A stretch of 64,000 nucleotides of DNA from Candidatus Zixiibacteriota bacterium (GCA_035574315.1 DATLYW010000029.1:62001-126000), one strand, 5' to 3'; counted from the first letter of the stretch, positions 38,896-48,051 are shown. The notes: generated by a model not told the origin, from the sequence alone. Translations and numbers: made by a program.

Positions 38896-39468
38896 ATGAG
38901 CGGACGATTACGCCACTGGATCGGCGCAGGATCGCTGTTCGCACTGATCGGGTGCGGCGGAGGTGTGGTATCCGGCCCCAGAATCCCCTGGCCCGCCTGG
39001 ACGACGGAAAATCCAAGCGTGACGCGGGCGCGAGGCGCGCCGGCAGAGACCGCCGCCGGGGGCGGTCCGTCGAGCCTCGACGCCCTGCAGCGCGGCGCGC
39101 CGCCGTCGACGCCGCCGTCGAGCCCGCTGCAGGAGATCTACTTCGATTTCGACAGCGCCGCGTTGCGGGCCGACGCGGTGGAAACGCTCCAAAACAACGC
39201 GCGATGGCTGAAGGACAACCCCGCGGCGCGCGTCGAGGTCGAAGGCCATTGCGACGACCGCGGCACCAACGAATACAACATCGCCCTCGGGGCCCGGCGC
39301 GCGCGCTCGGCGCGAGATTATCTCGCGCGCCTCGGGGTTGCCGGCGAGCGCATGACGACCATCAGCTTCGGCGAGGAGGTGCCGGTCTGCGTCGAAAAGA
39401 CCGAAGACTGCCGCCAGCGGAACCGGCGCGTTCGCTTCATCCTGGTTCCGGCGCGCCCCGGGTCATGA
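38896..39468 (+). CDS. pal: Pal-like OmpA-domain lipoprotein
   Basis: The 190-residue product has a signal peptide with lipobox LIGC, a ~60-residue Pro/Ala/Ser-rich linker and a C-terminal OmpA/Pal peptidoglycan-binding domain. The domain contains IYFDFDSAALRADAVETLQ, VEGHCDDRGTNEYNIALGARRA and NRRVRFIL. The GHCDDRGTNEYN stretch is typical of Pal. A GGAGG and AAGGA precede ATG 38896. tolB and ybgF are not adjacent, so the gene is detached from the usual tol-pal cluster. Confidence 0.9.
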   Translation: MSGRLRHWIGAGSLFALIGCGGGVVSGPRIPWPAWTTENPSVTRARGAPAETAAGGGPSSLDALQRGAPPSTPPSSPLQEIYFDFDSAALRADAVETLQNNARWLKDNPAARVEVEGHCDDRGTNEYNIALGARRARSARDYLARLGVAGERMTTISFGEEVPVCVEKTEDCRQRNRRVRFILVPARPGS

Positions 39469-39606
39469 CCCCGCGAGCGTGCCCCCTGGTGTGCGGCGCG
39501 CGGCTATCGGGAGGAGGACGACGATCGGACTTCGGAAGCGGCGGCGTGTAAACCTCCCCGGCCCGGGAGCGTCCAAGAAATTGCATACCGTTTCCGAGGA
39601 GGGGTT

Positions 39607-40119
39607 ATGGGCAATTTCGGCAGATTTCTTTCCGCCGCCGCGGCAGGATTGATTGTTCTCTCGCTTTCGCATGCGGGCTCGGCGGCTCCGGCCGGCGAGG
39701 AAGGGCCCGGGAAGGGATGGGGCGAAGCCGGGCGGCGCAAGCAGGCGCTGCTCGCCGCCAGAGCCCCGTGGGTCACCATCGCCCTCGAACACCGCAACGA
39801 GCTCGACCTGACCGGCGACCAGGTGGCGGAGCTCGAAAAGATACGGAGCCAGCACCGGGCGCAGACCGCTCCGCTCGTCAGGCAGCTGCGAGAAGTCGAG
39901 GAGCAGATCGCCGTGCTCCTGCAGGAGAGCCCCGTCAATCTGATCCAGACGAAGCTCAAGATCGCCGAGGCGGAAAAGCTTCGCTCCGAGCTGCGCTATC
40001 TGCGGATCGAAGCGCTGGAGAACGGACGGTCGGTTCTGACCCCCGAGCAGAGAGAACGGCTCGAGAAGCTCTTCGCCTCCGGCCGCGGATTTCGCAGGCC
40101 GCATACGCGACGCTCCTAG
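39607..40119 (+). CDS. Spy/CpxP-like periplasmic protein
   Basis: The 170-residue product has a Sec signal peptide (cleavage near GSAAPAG). An all-helical region with two LTxxQ-type motifs follows (LDLTGDQVAELEKIR and LTPEQRERLEKL), as in Spy, CpxP and CnrX/ZraP-type metal-sensing or chaperone proteins. A strong GAGGAGGGG ribosome site precedes the ATG. It is followed by a terminator, so it is probably transcribed alone or with pal. Confidence 0.78.
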   Translation: MGNFGRFLSAAAAGLIVLSLSHAGSAAPAGEEGPGKGWGEAGRRKQALLAARAPWVTIALEHRNELDLTGDQVAELEKIRSQHRAQTAPLVRQLREVEEQIAVLLQESPVNLIQTKLKIAEAEKLRSELRYLRIEALENGRSVLTPEQRERLEKLFASGRGFRRPHTRRS

Positions 40120-40137
40120 CGCTCCCGTCCCGCTGCG

Positions 40138-40175
40138 GGGAGAGCCGGCCCGGTCCCGGCTCTTCCCGTGTTTCT
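40138..40175 (+). terminator. Rho-independent terminator after the Spy-like gene
   Basis: GGGAGAGCCGG (40138-40148) pairs with CCGGCTCTTCCC (40156-40167), with one bulged base and a 7-base loop, and is followed by GTGTTTCTT. It lies 18 bp after the stop codon. Confidence 0.6.
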
Positions 40176-40180
40176 TACCC

Positions 40181-41032
40181 GTGGCGCTCCCGGCTTCCTT
40201 GACTTCCAGGGCCGCTCTCGCCTACCCTTTTCGTGTTCAGCACGTGGCCGATTTCAAAGAAAGCCTCTCCGCCCGCCGGGCTCCGGCCGATGACCCGGCC
40301 AACACGGTCGCTCGAATTCTTCAGCCGCCGCCGGTCGCGGGGCTGTTCTACGAGATCCGGGGCTTCGTGGAGCTGCCGCGTCTTCTCATGTGGTTTCCCT
40401 GTCTGGCGCGGCAACCTCGGGGCAGCGGCCAGCCGGTGATCGTTCTGCCGGGTTACGGCGCCGGAAACCTTTCCACTGCCGCTCTCCAGACCTACCTCCG
40501 TTATCTCGGCTACCACGTCCGCGGCATCGGCGGCGGCACCAATAGCGGCGACGCCGCAACCCAGATGCGCCGCGTGCTCCGCCGCGTCATGACGCTCGCC
40601 CGCCGGACGACCAGGAAGGTCCAGCTCGTCGGGTGGAGCTTCGGCGGCTACCTCGCGCGCGAAGCGGCGCGCGAGCGGCCCGACCTCGTGGATCAGGTGA
40701 TCACCCTCGGAACTCCGGTGGTCGGCGGCCCGAAATACACCGTGGTGGCACGCTCGATGCGCCGCCGGGGAATCGACGTCGACGCGATCGCGCTGGAGAT
40801 CGAGGCGCGCAACCGGACCTCGCTCCTGACCCCGGTGACCGCGATCTACTCGCGGGCGGACCGCGTGGTCGCATGGGAGGCCTGCCTCGATCCCGCAGGC
40901 GCCAACGTGGACCACATCGAGGTCTCCACCACCCACCTCGGGCTCGGCTTTTGCCCGGAAGTCTACGAGATCATCGCCCAGCGGCTCGCCCGCGGCGGCA
41001 CGCCTCTCTCCCGTCCGCCCGCCGGCCGCTGA
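40181..41032 (+). CDS. Alpha/beta hydrolase (PGAP1/lipase-like)
   Basis: The 283-residue product has the nucleophile elbow GWSFGG, an oxyanion-type strand VIVLPGYGAG, and THLGLG near the C-terminus, which could supply the catalytic His. The pattern of early GYGAGNLSTAALQTYLRYLGY and later ITLGTPVVGGP resembles esterase/lipase proteins of the PGAP1-like clan. The substrate is unknown. The GTG at 40181 lies only 6 bp after the preceding terminator. A GTG at 40244 (VADFKESL) is an alternative start that would leave room for a promoter. Confidence 0.75.
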   Translation: MALPASLTSRAALAYPFRVQHVADFKESLSARRAPADDPANTVARILQPPPVAGLFYEIRGFVELPRLLMWFPCLARQPRGSGQPVIVLPGYGAGNLSTAALQTYLRYLGYHVRGIGGGTNSGDAATQMRRVLRRVMTLARRTTRKVQLVGWSFGGYLAREAARERPDLVDQVITLGTPVVGGPKYTVVARSMRRRGIDVDAIALEIEARNRTSLLTPVTAIYSRADRVVAWEACLDPAGANVDHIEVSTTHLGLGFCPEVYEIIAQRLARGGTPLSRPPAGR

Positions 41033-41156
41033 TCTCCCGCCTCTCCGCGCCGCCGGCCTCGCCGCCGCGCTGTTGGTTTGCGCGGAGAAATGAGCTATGC
41101 GGTAAAGGTCCGGCGAAGACCGCCGGGAGCGAAAGGAAAGGAGCGAGAACCGAGTC

Positions 41157-42155
41157 ATGGCTGCGGTCGATTTCATCGTCGACGTCCATCACCACTACAT
41201 GCCCCCGGAGGTCTTCGACCGCCTGGCGGCGCAGGCCGGCGGGCCGCGGATCGTCACCAGAGAAATCAGCCTGACACTGAGCCCGTCGCGCAAGAACCTC
41301 GACGCCCACCTCGCCGTGATGGACGAAGCCGGCGTCGGCGTCTCGATCCTCACCGATCAGGTGCAGGTGCTCGGGCCGGACGTCGCGCGGGCGCTGAACG
41401 ACGGCATCGCCGAGGTCGAGCGCAAATATCCCGGCCGGTTCCGCGGCGCGATCCACCTGCCCGTGCACGAGCCCGAGGCCGCCAGGCGCGAGCTCGAGCG
41501 TGGGATCGGCGAGCTCGGGCTCCGCGCGGTCGCGCTGCTCGCCTGCCACCTCGACATTCAGCTCGACAATCCGGTGATGGACCCGCTCTACGAGATCATC
41601 CAGAGGAACGGGCTGCCGATCGTCATCCATCCGCAATCGAGGCCGACCGGCTCCGAAACCACTTACAATCTCGACCGCTGCGTGTTCCGTCCGCTGGAAA
41701 CGACGCAGGCGATCGTGCGCGTGCTGGCGAGCGTGCTGCCGCGCTTCCCGGAGCTGAAGTTCGTCATGCCGCATCTCGGCGGCGCGGCTTCGTCGTTGAA
41801 GGGGAGGATGATGGCGTTCTTCGAGCCGCCGGACGCCCCGGTGCCGGCCGGGCTGAAGGGCTACCTCAAGACCCGCTCGGAGCAAAACCGGCTCGGGCTC
41901 GCGGAGCGGTTCGAGGCGCTGTTCCGCCGCCTCTACTTCGACACCGCGGGCACCGGCGCCTGGCATCCCGCGCTCGCGGCCGCGTTCAACATGACGACCG
42001 CGGACCGCATCATGTTCGGCAGCGATTACCCGCTGGAGTGCAAGAGCGCCGCGAACCTGACCGAGTCGCTCGACATGATCCGCCAGGCTCCCTGTTCCTC
42101 CGAAGAGCGGAGCGCGATGCTCGGGAAGACGGCGGCGGAGCTCTTCGGGTTGTAA
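41157..42155 (+). CDS. Amidohydrolase family protein, ACMSD-like
   Basis: The 332-residue TIM-barrel metalloenzyme has the N-terminal metal motif DVHHHYMPP and the C-terminal FGSDYPLE of the amidohydrolase_2 family (aminocarboxymuconate-semialdehyde decarboxylase and relatives such as 2-hydroxy-aromatic decarboxylases). A barrel His is likely in KFVMPHLGGAA. A decarboxylase or hydrolase role on a small aromatic or dicarboxylic compound is inferred. The ribosome site AAAGGAG is 13 bp upstream. Confidence 0.85.
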   Translation: MAAVDFIVDVHHHYMPPEVFDRLAAQAGGPRIVTREISLTLSPSRKNLDAHLAVMDEAGVGVSILTDQVQVLGPDVARALNDGIAEVERKYPGRFRGAIHLPVHEPEAARRELERGIGELGLRAVALLACHLDIQLDNPVMDPLYEIIQRNGLPIVIHPQSRPTGSETTYNLDRCVFRPLETTQAIVRVLASVLPRFPELKFVMPHLGGAASSLKGRMMAFFEPPDAPVPAGLKGYLKTRSEQNRLGLAERFEALFRRLYFDTAGTGAWHPALAAAFNMTTADRIMFGSDYPLECKSAANLTESLDMIRQAPCSSEERSAMLGKTAAELFGL

Positions 42156-42168
42156 TGGGGGAGGCCCG

Positions 42169-42744
42169 TCAGGCCGGCAGCCGGGATCTCTCGAAGGCTT
42201 CCAGGCAACGGTCGAGGAGCGTTTCCGGATCGCGCTCGAAGATCAGAGCGCCGGGCACGGGCTTTTTGCAGAAGGCGACGATCTCCCGGATGTGGTCGGC
42301 GACGCCCCCGCTGCCTTCCAGAACGCCGATGACCTTCCCTTCGTCGCAGGCGATCGTGAACTCGTTGAGGGTTCCGGTCGCGCCACCGACGACGATCACG
42401 ACGTCCGCCGAGCGCACGGTGATCACGTTGCGGCCCTTCAAGCCGAAACCGGTGTAGACGATCACATCCGCCCCGTCGTCGGGCAGGCGGTAGCGGCTGA
42501 CGTGCTCCTCGGGGTTCGCGGCCGGCGAGACCCCCACGGCCAGCCCTCCCCGCTCGCGGCAGGCCCGCGCCGCACGCGCCGGCAGCCCCGTGGTGGCCCC
42601 CGTGATCAGCACGCAGCCGCGCGCGGCGACCGCCTCGCCGAGCCGGGCGGCGCTCCGTTCGGCCGCAGTAATGTGGGCACCGTCCGGAGCGTCGCTCAGG
42701 GACGCTCCCAGCACCCCCACGACCCGTTTGCGCGTCCGCTCCAT
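42169..42744 (-). CDS. LOG-like/TIGR00725 Rossmann-fold protein
   Basis: The 191-residue product starts VVGVLGAS and contains LITGATTGLPARAARAC and IVVGGATGTLNEFTIACDEGKVIGV. These match TIGR00725/LOG-family proteins related to cytokinin riboside phosphoribohydrolases and DprA-like nucleotide-binding folds. The canonical LOG motif PGGxGTxxE is modified here to VGGATGTLNEF. Function is unassigned. It lies between the amidohydrolase (convergent) and the CaiB gene (same strand). Confidence 0.78.
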   Translation of the reverse strand: MERTRKRVVGVLGASLSDAPDGAHITAAERSAARLGEAVAARGCVLITGATTGLPARAARACRERGGLAVGVSPAANPEEHVSRYRLPDDGADVIVYTGFGLKGRNVITVRSADVVIVVGGATGTLNEFTIACDEGKVIGVLEGSGGVADHIREIVAFCKKPVPGALIFERDPETLLDRCLEAFERSRLPA

Positions 42745-42786
42745 GTGCTCGACCCGCTCGCTGCCGCGCGACCGCGCGGGCCCGTC

Positions 42787-43986
42787 TCAGATCGTCCGGT
42801 CACGCCTCAGCCGCCCGATCGCCTCGCTGTCGTAGCCGATCTCGCGCAGGATCGCTTCGGTGTCTTCGCCCAGCGCCGGAACGCGGTCATAGCGGCATTC
42901 GCTCCCGGACATCTTCAGCGCGTTGGCGATGACCGGCACCTTCCCCACCGGCGACTCCACCTCGCGGATCAACCGGCGCGCCGCAACCTGCGGATGCGCC
43001 AGCACCGAAGCGATGCCGCGGACCTCGCCGTGAGGCAGGCCGGCCTTCTTGAGCCGCGCCAGCCAGTGGCGGTGGTCGCGGCCGAGAAAGATCCGCTCGA
43101 TCGTCTCTTCCAGCTCGGCGCGATTCCTGCGCCGGGCTTCGACCGTCTTGAAGCGCGAGTCCTCGAGCAGATCGGGCCGCTCGATCACCTCCCGGCAGAA
43201 GATTTCCCAGTCGGCGGCGCTCGCGACCGCCAGGTTCACGTATTCCCCGTCGGCCGCGAGATAGGGACCATAGGGCGTCACGTAATGGTGGCGCATCCCG
43301 ATGCGCTGAGGCTCCTCGCCCGCGTGCCAGTAGTGATGCGGAAAGTAGCCGAGCCAGGAAACGATCGAGTCGAACATCGAGACGTCGATGTACTGGCCCT
43401 GGCCGCTCTTCTCGCGCTGGTAGAGCGCCAACAGGATGCCGATCGCGGCGTACATCCCCGAAGCGATGTCGGCGATCGCGATCCCCGCCCGCGCCGGACG
43501 GTCCGGGTAGCCGGTGGTCGCGATGATGCCGGCCTCTCCCTGGATCAACAGATCGTAGGCCTTGACGTCGCGGTACGGCCCGTCCTGCCCGTACCCGGAG
43601 AGCGAGCAGTAGATCAGGCGCGGGTTGAGGCCGCTCAAGCTCTCGTAGCCCAGCCCGAGCCGGGCGGCGACTCCCGGCGCGTAGTTCTCGAAGAAGACGT
43701 CCGACCGCCGCGCGAGCCGATGCAGGATCTCCCGCCCGCCTTCCTGCTTGACGTCGACGGTCAGGCTGCGCTTGTTGCGGTTGAGCCAGACGTATCCGGA
43801 CGACAAGCCGCGCACCACCGAGTCCCAGCTCCGGATGACGTCGCCGGTGCCCGGCCGCTCGACCTTGATCACTTCCGCGCCCATGTCCGCGAGCAGGCAG
43901 GTCGCGAACGGCCCCGAGAGCACCTGCTCGAAGGAGAGGATCCTCACGCCGTCGAGAGCGCGGGAAGGCTTTTCGCTGTTCGTCAT
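42787..43986 (-). CDS. CaiB/BaiF (class III) CoA-transferase
   Basis: The 399-residue product has class III CoA-transferase features: LDGVRILSFEQVLSGPFATCLLADMGAEVIKVE at the start, and LNRNKRSLTVDVK. The active-site Asp region is FENYAPGVAARLGLGYESL. A catalytic Asp of the FRC type falls near AYDLLIQGEAG. The gene starts 17 bp after the MaoC gene, so the two are co-transcribed. With a CitE-like lyase nearby it could activate a C5 dicarboxylate such as itaconate or mesaconate. Confidence 0.88.
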   Translation of the reverse strand: MTNSEKPSRALDGVRILSFEQVLSGPFATCLLADMGAEVIKVERPGTGDVIRSWDSVVRGLSSGYVWLNRNKRSLTVDVKQEGGREILHRLARRSDVFFENYAPGVAARLGLGYESLSGLNPRLIYCSLSGYGQDGPYRDVKAYDLLIQGEAGIIATTGYPDRPARAGIAIADIASGMYAAIGILLALYQREKSGQGQYIDVSMFDSIVSWLGYFPHHYWHAGEEPQRIGMRHHYVTPYGPYLAADGEYVNLAVASAADWEIFCREVIERPDLLEDSRFKTVEARRRNRAELEETIERIFLGRDHRHWLARLKKAGLPHGEVRGIASVLAHPQVAARRLIREVESPVGKVPVIANALKMSGSECRYDRVPALGEDTEAILREIGYDSEAIGRLRRDRTI

Positions 43987-44003
43987 TCCCTTCCCGAGCC
44001 CGG

Positions 44004-44510
44004 CTATTTGCTTTCCTTGACCGCCGGGAACAGGTCCTTTTTCGGCGCGTGCGCCTTTTTCCACACCATCACGCTGCGCGTGTACTCGATGACGACGCTG
44101 CCGTCCTGCTTGACTCCCCGGGTTCGCACCTTGACGATGCCCCACTGCGGCTTCGACCTCGACTCCCGCTTTTCCAGGACCTCGGACTCCGAATAGAGCG
44201 TGTCGCCGGCGAAGACCGGATTCGGCAGCTTGATCTCGTCCCAGCCGAGCGCGAAGCCGTTCTCGCTCACGTCGGCGACTCCCATCCCGGCGACGATGGC
44301 GAGCGTCAGCGCGCTGTTGATCAGACACTTGCCGAACTCGGTGCGCTTGCCGTACTCGTTGTTGAAATGGATCTGGTTGGTGTTGTTCGTCAGCAGCGTG
44401 AACCAGATGTTGTCCGCCTCGGTGACCGTGCGCCCGAGGCGGCAGCGGTAGACGTCGCCCACCTCGAAATCCTCGAAATAACGCCCTTCCCATCCGGGTT
44501 TGACCGCCAT
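44004..44510 (-). CDS. MaoC-family enoyl-CoA hydratase
   Basis: The 168-residue single hotdog protein carries the hydratase-2/MaoC motif TLLTNNTNQIHFNNEYGKRTEFG with the catalytic Asp/His region in relaxed form (N.N.IHF). It also has GWDEIKLPNPVFAGDTL. Close relatives of this length are commonly encoded with CaiB, CitE-like and acyl-CoA dehydrogenase genes and hydrate mesaconyl- or itaconyl-type CoA esters; that role here is inference. AGGAG precedes the ATG. The acyl-CoA dehydrogenase gene diverges from it across 69 bp. Confidence 0.85.
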   Translation of the reverse strand: MAVKPGWEGRYFEDFEVGDVYRCRLGRTVTEADNIWFTLLTNNTNQIHFNNEYGKRTEFGKCLINSALTLAIVAGMGVADVSENGFALGWDEIKLPNPVFAGDTLYSESEVLEKRESRSKPQWGIVKVRTRGVKQDGSVVIEYTRSVMVWKKAHAPKKDLFPAVKESK

Positions 44511-44579
44511 GATCGCGCTCCTCTTTCTGCGCCGCCGAGTTTACGCTATTAGTGAGACCGTTAATTATAGGAGGAGCCG
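44511..44579. promoter_or_regulatory. Divergent promoter region maoC / acyl-CoA dehydrogenase
   Basis: The 69-bp spacer separates the two divergently transcribed genes of the CoA-ester module. The stretch TTTACGCTATTAGTGAGACCGTTAATTATAGG (written in pieces, 44540-44571) is A+T-rich for this genome and includes TTAATTATA just before the GGAGGAG ribosome site. Shared control of both arms is likely but no operator palindrome is evident. Confidence 0.4.
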
Positions 44580-45740
44580 ATGGATTTCAACCTGACCGCG
44601 GAGCAGCTCCAGCTGCGCGAAGAGATCCGCCGCGTTTGCAAGGAATTTCCGGACTCCTACTGGCGCGCGATCGACGCGAAGAAAGAATACCCGGAAGCCT
44701 TCGTGCGCAAGCTTTCCGAGCTCGGCTGGCTCGCGGCGCTGATTCCCGAGGAGTACGGCGGCAGCGGGCTCGGCATCACCGAGGCGAGCATCATCCTCGA
44801 GGAGATCAACCGCTCGGGCGGCGTCGCCACCCCGTGCCACGCGCAGATGTACACCATGGGCACGCTGCTGCGCCACGGCAGCGAGGAGCAGAAAAGGCGC
44901 TATCTCCCCCGGATCGCGACCGGCGAGCTCCGGCTGCAGGCGTTCGCCGTGACCGAGCCCAACTCCGGCTCGGAAACCACCCGCCTGCAGACCACGGCCA
45001 CCCGCCGCGGCGACCGGTACGTCATCCACGGGCAGAAGATCTTCATCTCCCGCGTGCTCCAGTCCGACCTCATGCTGCTGCTCGCGCGCACCACGCCCTA
45101 CGAGGAGCTGGAGGACAAGACCAGGGGCCTGTCCGTCTTCATCGTCGATCTGCGGGAAGCGAAGGGCAGGCTCGAGGTGAGGCCGCTCGATCTCATGATC
45201 AACCATCACACCAACGCGTTGTTCTTCGACGGCGTCGAGGTTCCGGCGGAAAACCTCGTCGGCGAGGAGGGAATGGGGTTTCGCTACATCATCGACGGCT
45301 GGAACGCCGAACGCATCCTGGTCGCCGCCGAGGCGATCGGCGACGGCCGCTGGTTCATCGAGCGCGCCGCGAAATACGCTTCGGAGCGCGTCGTCTTCGG
45401 CCGGCCCATCGGCGCGAATCAGGGCGTGCAATTCCCGATCGCCCGGGCCTTCGCCGCCATCGAGGCCGCGGATCTGGTGCGCTACCAGGCGGCGACCAAG
45501 TTCGACCGCAACGAACGCTGCGGCGCCGAGGCCAACATGGCCAAGCTGCTCGCCTCCGAAGCGGCGTGGGAGGCGGCGAATGTCTGCCTCACGACCCACG
45601 GCGGCTACGGCTTCGCCGTCGACTACGATGTCGAGCGCAAGTTCCGCGAGACCCGGCTGCTCACGGTCGCGCCGGTGAGCAACAACCTGGTGCTCGCCTA
45701 TCTCGGCCAGCACGTGCTCGGAATGCCGAAATCCTACTGA
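44580..45740 (+). CDS. Acyl-CoA dehydrogenase
   Basis: The 386-residue flavoprotein has the family signature AVTEPNSGSETTRLQT, the FAD-contact region HGQKIFISRV, the C-terminal R.VFGRPIGANQGVQF and THGGYGFAVDYDVERKFRETRL. Length and order are typical of ACAD proteins. The substrate is not clear; in the MaoC/CaiB/CitE setting a short branched dicarboxylyl-CoA is plausible. The GGAGG ribosome site is excellent. Confidence 0.9.
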   Translation: MDFNLTAEQLQLREEIRRVCKEFPDSYWRAIDAKKEYPEAFVRKLSELGWLAALIPEEYGGSGLGITEASIILEEINRSGGVATPCHAQMYTMGTLLRHGSEEQKRRYLPRIATGELRLQAFAVTEPNSGSETTRLQTTATRRGDRYVIHGQKIFISRVLQSDLMLLLARTTPYEELEDKTRGLSVFIVDLREAKGRLEVRPLDLMINHHTNALFFDGVEVPAENLVGEEGMGFRYIIDGWNAERILVAAEAIGDGRWFIERAAKYASERVVFGRPIGANQGVQFPIARAFAAIEAADLVRYQAATKFDRNERCGAEANMAKLLASEAAWEAANVCLTTHGGYGFAVDYDVERKFRETRLLTVAPVSNNLVLAYLGQHVLGMPKSY

Positions 45741-45753
45741 CGCGCCGGCCCGG

Positions 45754-46947
45754 TCACGAGGGCTCGGCGGCCGGCGCCGCGCGCCGCAGCCGCCGGACCG
45801 CCCCCATCAGGAACAGGAAGAGCAGCGTCGCGCCGGCGGAGCCCGCGACGAAAACGCCGCCGATGCCGGCGGCGTGGGCGATCAGGCCGCCGACCGCCGG
45901 CCCGAGAATGTTCCCCAGATCGCCCGCGGCATTGTAAACCCCCGAGGCCACGCCGCGCCGCACCCGGTTCTCGTCGACGTCCTGGACCAGCCCGACGGCG
46001 TTGGCCACGATCACGATCGCGCGCATCAGCCCCGAGCTCACGTAGGCGGTCATGATCGCGCCGAAGCCGGTGAAAAGCGGGATCGTCATCAGGATCGCGG
46101 ACTGCAGCGGGATCCCGGCGTAGGAGAGGCCCCGGTGGCCGACCCTGTTCACGACGTGGCCGCTGATCGGCCGCGTGATCGCGTTGCACCCGGCGTACGC
46201 GGCGCGGATCGCGCCGATCTGCGTCAGGCTCATCCCGACGCTCAGGCCGTAAAGCGAGATGAACACGCCCCCCATCTGGTGCAGCAGGTTGAGGATCAGC
46301 GCGACGGCCGCCACCGTGGCCAGCTCGGGCTCGAGCAGCGCCCTCCAGGAGCCGCGGACGCCCGCCCCGGCCGCCTTCGCCCCGCCTCTCTTCGCCGGGC
46401 CTTCGGGGACGTGCAGCCGCCACAGCAGAACGCACGGGACGAGCGACAGGAACGCCGCGGCCTGGAAGGTCGAGTCGTAGCCGAAACGGTCGGCGAACCA
46501 CCCGCCGAAGAAGTTTCCGGTCGAATAGCCCACCGCGAGCGTGCCGACGTAGTAGCCCATGGCGTGGTTGCGGTTCTCCTCCGGCGGCAGCGATTCGACG
46601 TAGAAAGCCATGTAGGAAGTCGTCAGCGCGCCGTAAGCGAAGCCGTTCAACGCCTGCACGATCGCGAACGTCAGCGCGTCCGAGGCCAGGCTGTAGGCGA
46701 AGTTGGTCGCGCCCATGGTCAGCACCGAGGCGACGATCAGCAGCCGGGCGCGGCCGCGCTCGTAGATCATGCCGATCGGCAGGCGCGAGGCCAGCGCGAA
46801 GATCGGCCCGAGCGAAACCAGCGTGCCGATCCCGGCGACGGGAACGCGCAGCTCGTCGAGAAACGGCGGGATGATCGTGGTCGCGGAGTTGGATTGAACG
46901 GTGACGGCGATCAGCGGCAGGAGCAGCTTGAACGTTCGGGCTTTCAT
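45754..46947 (-). CDS. MFS transporter
   Basis: The 397-residue protein has twelve hydrophobic segments and the MFS loop motif RLPIGMIYERGRARLL between helices 2 and 3, followed by a second similar loop ISGHVVNRVGHRGL. It is a carrier of unknown ligand, placed between the acyl-CoA dehydrogenase and the CitE-like lyase, which suggests that it takes up the substrate of that pathway. Start 46947 (MKARTFKLLLPLIA) gives a normal N-terminus; an in-frame ATG at 47022 would add 25 polar residues. Confidence 0.85.
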   Translation of the reverse strand: MKARTFKLLLPLIAVTVQSNSATTIIPPFLDELRVPVAGIGTLVSLGPIFALASRLPIGMIYERGRARLLIVASVLTMGATNFAYSLASDALTFAIVQALNGFAYGALTTSYMAFYVESLPPEENRNHAMGYYVGTLAVGYSTGNFFGGWFADRFGYDSTFQAAAFLSLVPCVLLWRLHVPEGPAKRGGAKAAGAGVRGSWRALLEPELATVAAVALILNLLHQMGGVFISLYGLSVGMSLTQIGAIRAAYAGCNAITRPISGHVVNRVGHRGLSYAGIPLQSAILMTIPLFTGFGAIMTAYVSSGLMRAIVIVANAVGLVQDVDENRVRRGVASGVYNAAGDLGNILGPAVGGLIAHAAGIGGVFVAGSAGATLLFLFLMGAVRRLRRAAPAAEPS

Positions 46948-47141
46948 GTTGGAACGCAGGGAGTCGAAAGATATCTTTCCCTTATCGTACGAAATCGCCG
47001 GCGGCGCAACCTCCGCGACCATCGGCCGCGAATAGACATTTGACCGGCCTTGTTGTAAGGAAGCGCAGAGAGATCGGCGGCGCGGACCGGAGGCGAGCCC
47101 CGGCCGCCTCCCTGCCGCCGCGCAAGGTGTCGGAGAAACGA

Positions 47142-48029
47142 ATGGACCTCAAGCGCTCCTGGATGTTCGTGCCGGGCCACCGGCAGAAGATGATCGACAA
47201 GGCGCTCGGCCTCAACGCCGACGCCGTCATGCTCGACCTCGAGGACGGCGTCGCGCCGGGCGAGAAGGACGCGGCGCGCGCCAACATCGCCGCGTCGCTG
47301 CCGCGGGAAAAGGCCCCGGGCTCTCCGGCGCGCTTCGTGCGCATCAACGCCATCGGCCACGAGCGCATGCACGACGATCTCGAAGCGGTGGTCCGCCCCG
47401 GTCTCGACGGCCTCGTCTGCCCCAAGGTCGAGACGCCGGAGGAGGTGCGCCGGGTCGCAGAGATCCTCGACGAGCGCGAGCCGAAGCTCGGGATGGCCCC
47501 CGGCGGCGTGCGGCTCCTGATCGCCGTCGAAAGCCCGCGCGGCCTGCTCAACGCGCCGGCCATCGCCGCCAGCTCGCCGCGGGTCACCGGCCTGATGTTC
47601 GGCGCCGAGGATTTCGGCCGCGAGATCGGCCTGCCGGCGGCGCGCGAAGGCGAGGCCCGCGACATGCTCTACGCGCGCTCCGCGCTCGTGGTCGCCGCGG
47701 CGTCGGCCCACGTCCAGGCGGTCGACGGCGTCTGGGTCGACCTCAAGGACTCCGAGGGCCTGCTCGCCTTCGCCCGCCAGTCGCGGCGCCTGGGCTTTTC
47801 CGGCATGTCGCTGATTCACCCCTCGCAGATCGATCCGATCAACGCCGTCTTCAGCCCGACGCCGGACGAAATCGACTACTGCCGCAGGATCCTGCAGGCC
47901 TTCGAAGAGGCGACCGCTCGCGGCGACGGCTCGATCGCGTTCGGCGGCCAGCTGATCGACCGCCCGATCGTCGAACGGGCGCGCCGGACGCTGGAGATGG
48001 CGAAGACGCTCGGCCTCTGCTCCTCGTAA
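47142..48029 (+). CDS. CitE-like HpcH/HpaI aldolase (malyl/citramalyl-CoA lyase family)
   Basis: The 295-residue TIM-barrel product has the CitE/MCL motifs SWMFVPGHRQKMIDKAL, ADAVMLDLEDGVAPGEKDAAR, LLIAVESPRGLLNAP with the metal-binding Glu, LMFGAEDFGREIG with the metal Asp, and GFSGMSLIHPSQIDPIN. Family members split malyl-, citramalyl- or methylmalyl-CoA into a keto acid and acyl-CoA. GGAG lies 6 bp before the ATG. The neighbouring CaiB and MaoC genes make a citramalyl-CoA lyase-type role plausible. Confidence 0.87.
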   Translation: MDLKRSWMFVPGHRQKMIDKALGLNADAVMLDLEDGVAPGEKDAARANIAASLPREKAPGSPARFVRINAIGHERMHDDLEAVVRPGLDGLVCPKVETPEEVRRVAEILDEREPKLGMAPGGVRLLIAVESPRGLLNAPAIAASSPRVTGLMFGAEDFGREIGLPAAREGEARDMLYARSALVVAAASAHVQAVDGVWVDLKDSEGLLAFARQSRRLGFSGMSLIHPSQIDPINAVFSPTPDEIDYCRRILQAFEEATARGDGSIAFGGQLIDRPIVERARRTLEMAKTLGLCSS

Positions 48030-48051
48030 CGCAAGCCGTGGAGGTGGCGCC

